Below are positions 7,043-7,378 of a DNA stretch of 7,378 bases, in pieces. The stretch is from Claveliimonas stercoravium (GTDB lineage Bacteria; Bacillota; Clostridia; Lachnospirales; Lachnospiraceae): positions 1-7,378 of the forward strand of contig DWZW01000077.1 of assembly GCA_019117345.1 (NCBI GenBank), written 5' to 3'. Position 1 is the stretch's first letter; every line of letters begins with the position of its first letter. The notes under the pieces were generated by a model. It was not told the DNA's origin and did no database searches. It saw nothing but the letters and a program-made list of their open reading frames with translations. Position numbers and translations under genes: made by a program.

Positions 7043-7071
7043 AGTATAGTAAGAAAATTATCTTTTGTCAA
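7043..7071 (-). promoter_or_regulatory. Sigma-A-type promoter reading left in the recN-gltD gap
   Basis: Read on the - strand: TTGACA (7071-7066), a 17-base spacer, and TATACT (7048-7043), matching consensus at 11 of 12 box positions. The predicted start is near 7038-7036, right at the outer end of the right inverted-repeat arm. The first bases of the RNA would therefore be the same 18-mer (GAAAAGAAGCATTGCATA) that lies near the start of the opposing + transcript. No protein gene is downstream on this strand within the gap. It points against recN, so it makes either a small RNA ending at the 6917-6959 hairpin or a longer RNA antisense to the recN end. Confidence 0.6.
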
Positions 7072-7072
7072 T

Positions 7073-7094
7073 GTGTTTATGGAAACACTTTTTT
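7073..7094 (+). terminator. Rho-independent terminator reading right
   Basis: GTGTTT (7073-7078), loop ATGG, AAACAC (7083-7088), then six T (7089-7094). The stem is short (6 bp) but the hairpin and T run are in the right arrangement on the + strand only; on the - strand no T run follows. It ends 29 bases before the gltD stop codon and would stop recN read-through or the candidate small RNA from entering gltD in antisense. It overlaps no coding sequence; its left edge abuts the -35 box of the leftward promoter. Confidence 0.65.
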
Positions 7095-7123
7095 GAATAT
7101 CTGTCATTTCCTGACAAGGCAGC

Positions 7124-7378
7124 TTACATATTCGTATACCCCATCAGGTACTCATCCACTTCCCGGGCGCACTCCCGGCCCTCCGCGATGGCCCAGACGA
7201 CGAGGGACTGACCTCTGTGCATATCCCCTGCGGCGAACACCTTCTCTGTGTTTGTCCTGTAGGAGGAGGGGGCAGTGGCGGCCACGCCTCTTGGCGTAAG
7301 GTCAAGCTGGAAGGCGTCTGACACGTAGGACTCACATCCGGTAAAGCCTGCCGCGATGAGGAGCAGGTCTGCCTCCAG
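7124..7378 (-). CDS. gltD: Glutamate synthase (NADPH) small subunit, C-terminal part (cut by window edge)
   Basis: The last 84 codons and TAA stop of a gene entering from the right. GltD is the FAD- and Fe-S-containing subunit that passes electrons from NADPH to the large subunit GltB, which forms glutamate from glutamine and 2-oxoglutarate. The visible part starts LEADLLLIAAGFTGCESYVS and contains the hallmark VFAAGDMHRGQSLVVWAIAE (residues 47-66 of the fragment), followed by GRECAREVDEYLMG. VFAAGD is the FAD-binding motif of the C-terminal nucleotide-binding fold, and the GQSLVVWAIAEGR run is typical of true GOGAT small subunits rather than of other GltD-like oxidoreductases such as NfnB. 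The usual second residue after GDM is Arg and here it is His, a mild change. It is convergent with recN. No strong terminator follows it directly; a 5-bp hairpin at 7102-7116 lacks a T run. Confidence 0.92.
   Translation of the reverse strand: MEADLLLIAAGFTGCESYVSDAFQLDLTPRGVAATAPSSYRTNTEKVFAAGDMHRGQSLVVWAIAEGRECAREVDEYLMGYTNM

Larger units (their letters stand above)
6834..7094 (+). ncRNA. Candidate structured small RNA, unknown family
   Basis: Bounded by the rightward promoter at 6799-6827 and the T-run hairpin at 7073-7094, giving a predicted RNA of about 260 nt. Elements in order: 5' GNRA hairpin GGUC-GAAA-GACC (6835-6846); an 18-bp perfect long-range stem (6848-6865 with 7019-7036); an inner 7-bp stem GUGGCAA/UUGCCAC (6869-6875 with 6996-7002); a possible UUUCCU/AGGAAA stem (6885-6890 with 6919-6924) that would compete with the next one; a central hairpin of 11+4 bp (6923-6959) with loop CUGGCA and one bulged U; and UGCGUC-ACA-GACGCA (6959-6973). 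This nesting is far more than expected by chance for an intergenic spacer. I considered 6S RNA, retron msr-msd, tmRNA, SRP RNA and riboswitches and found no convincing signature of any. Which strand is transcribed is uncertain, since the opposite strand also has a promoter. Confidence 0.4.
6757..7123. other. AT-rich non-coding gap between convergent recN and gltD
   Basis: This 367-base spacer is clearly richer in A and T than the genes on both sides. No open frame in it has both a credible ribosome site and a recognisable product. It contains the two opposed promoters, the inverted-repeat element, the central hairpin and the rightward terminator listed separately. Bases 6757-6798 hold only a weak GC stem with the recN end followed by TTTT, and bases 7095-7123 hold a 5-bp TGTCA/TGACA hairpin. 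In many spore-forming Firmicutes spoIVB and spo0A would follow recN at this place. Confidence 0.85.

Noticed and set aside
6834..7094. 6S RNA, suggested by length and long closing stem
   Set aside because: The inside folds into separate hairpins rather than the rod with a single central bubble; cannot be confirmed from sequence by eye.
7102..7116. TGTCA-TTTCC-TGACA hairpin after gltD
   Set aside because: Only 5 bp and no T run on either strand, so it is not a credible terminator.
7093..7299. 68-codon + strand frame opposite gltD
   Set aside because: Antisense to the clear GltD C-terminus; Pro/Arg-rich low-complexity product.

Overview
The window is a stretch of a Gram-positive, clostridial-type chromosome, most like a Lachnospiraceae-type gut Clostridia. 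The evidence is the gene order, strong AGGAG-type ribosome binding sites, GC-rich coding sequence and protein motifs. No exact species can be named from the sequence alone.

Left part (1-6756, all + strand): a tightly packed housekeeping operon entered at the 3' end of xseB. The order is xseB (partial), ispA, dxs, tlyA, nadK, argR, recN. Gaps are between -14 and +26 bases, with no internal terminator or promoter that I could see, so the promoter should lie upstream of the window. Dxs makes DXP, the entry metabolite of the MEP pathway; IspA condenses the resulting C5 units to farnesyl diphosphate; NadK makes the NADP pool used for reduction. TlyA is an rRNA 2'-O-methyltransferase, ArgR an arginine-responsive repressor, and XseB and RecN act in DNA repair. 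The set matches the well-known Bacillus/Clostridia cluster (xseA-xseB-ispA-dxs-yqxC-ahrC-recN), with nadK between tlyA and argR.

Middle part (6757-7123): a 367-base AT-rich gap without a convincing protein gene, and the most interesting part of the window. It holds a near-consensus sigma-A promoter reading right (6799-6827) and another reading left (7043-7071). Between them lies a perfect 18-base inverted repeat (6848-6865 and 7019-7036), a nested 7-bp stem, and a strong GC-rich central hairpin (6923-6959) that looks like an intrinsic terminator on the - strand. A second terminator-like hairpin with a T run reads right at 7073-7094. This could be a structured small RNA, a pair of convergent RNAs, or a small palindromic repeat element. 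I do not recognise it as a known RNA family.

Right part (7124-7378, - strand): the C-terminal 84 codons of a glutamate synthase small subunit (gltD), convergent with recN. In many endospore-forming Firmicutes recN is followed by spoIVB and spo0A. Here it is not, so the gap also marks a synteny breakpoint.
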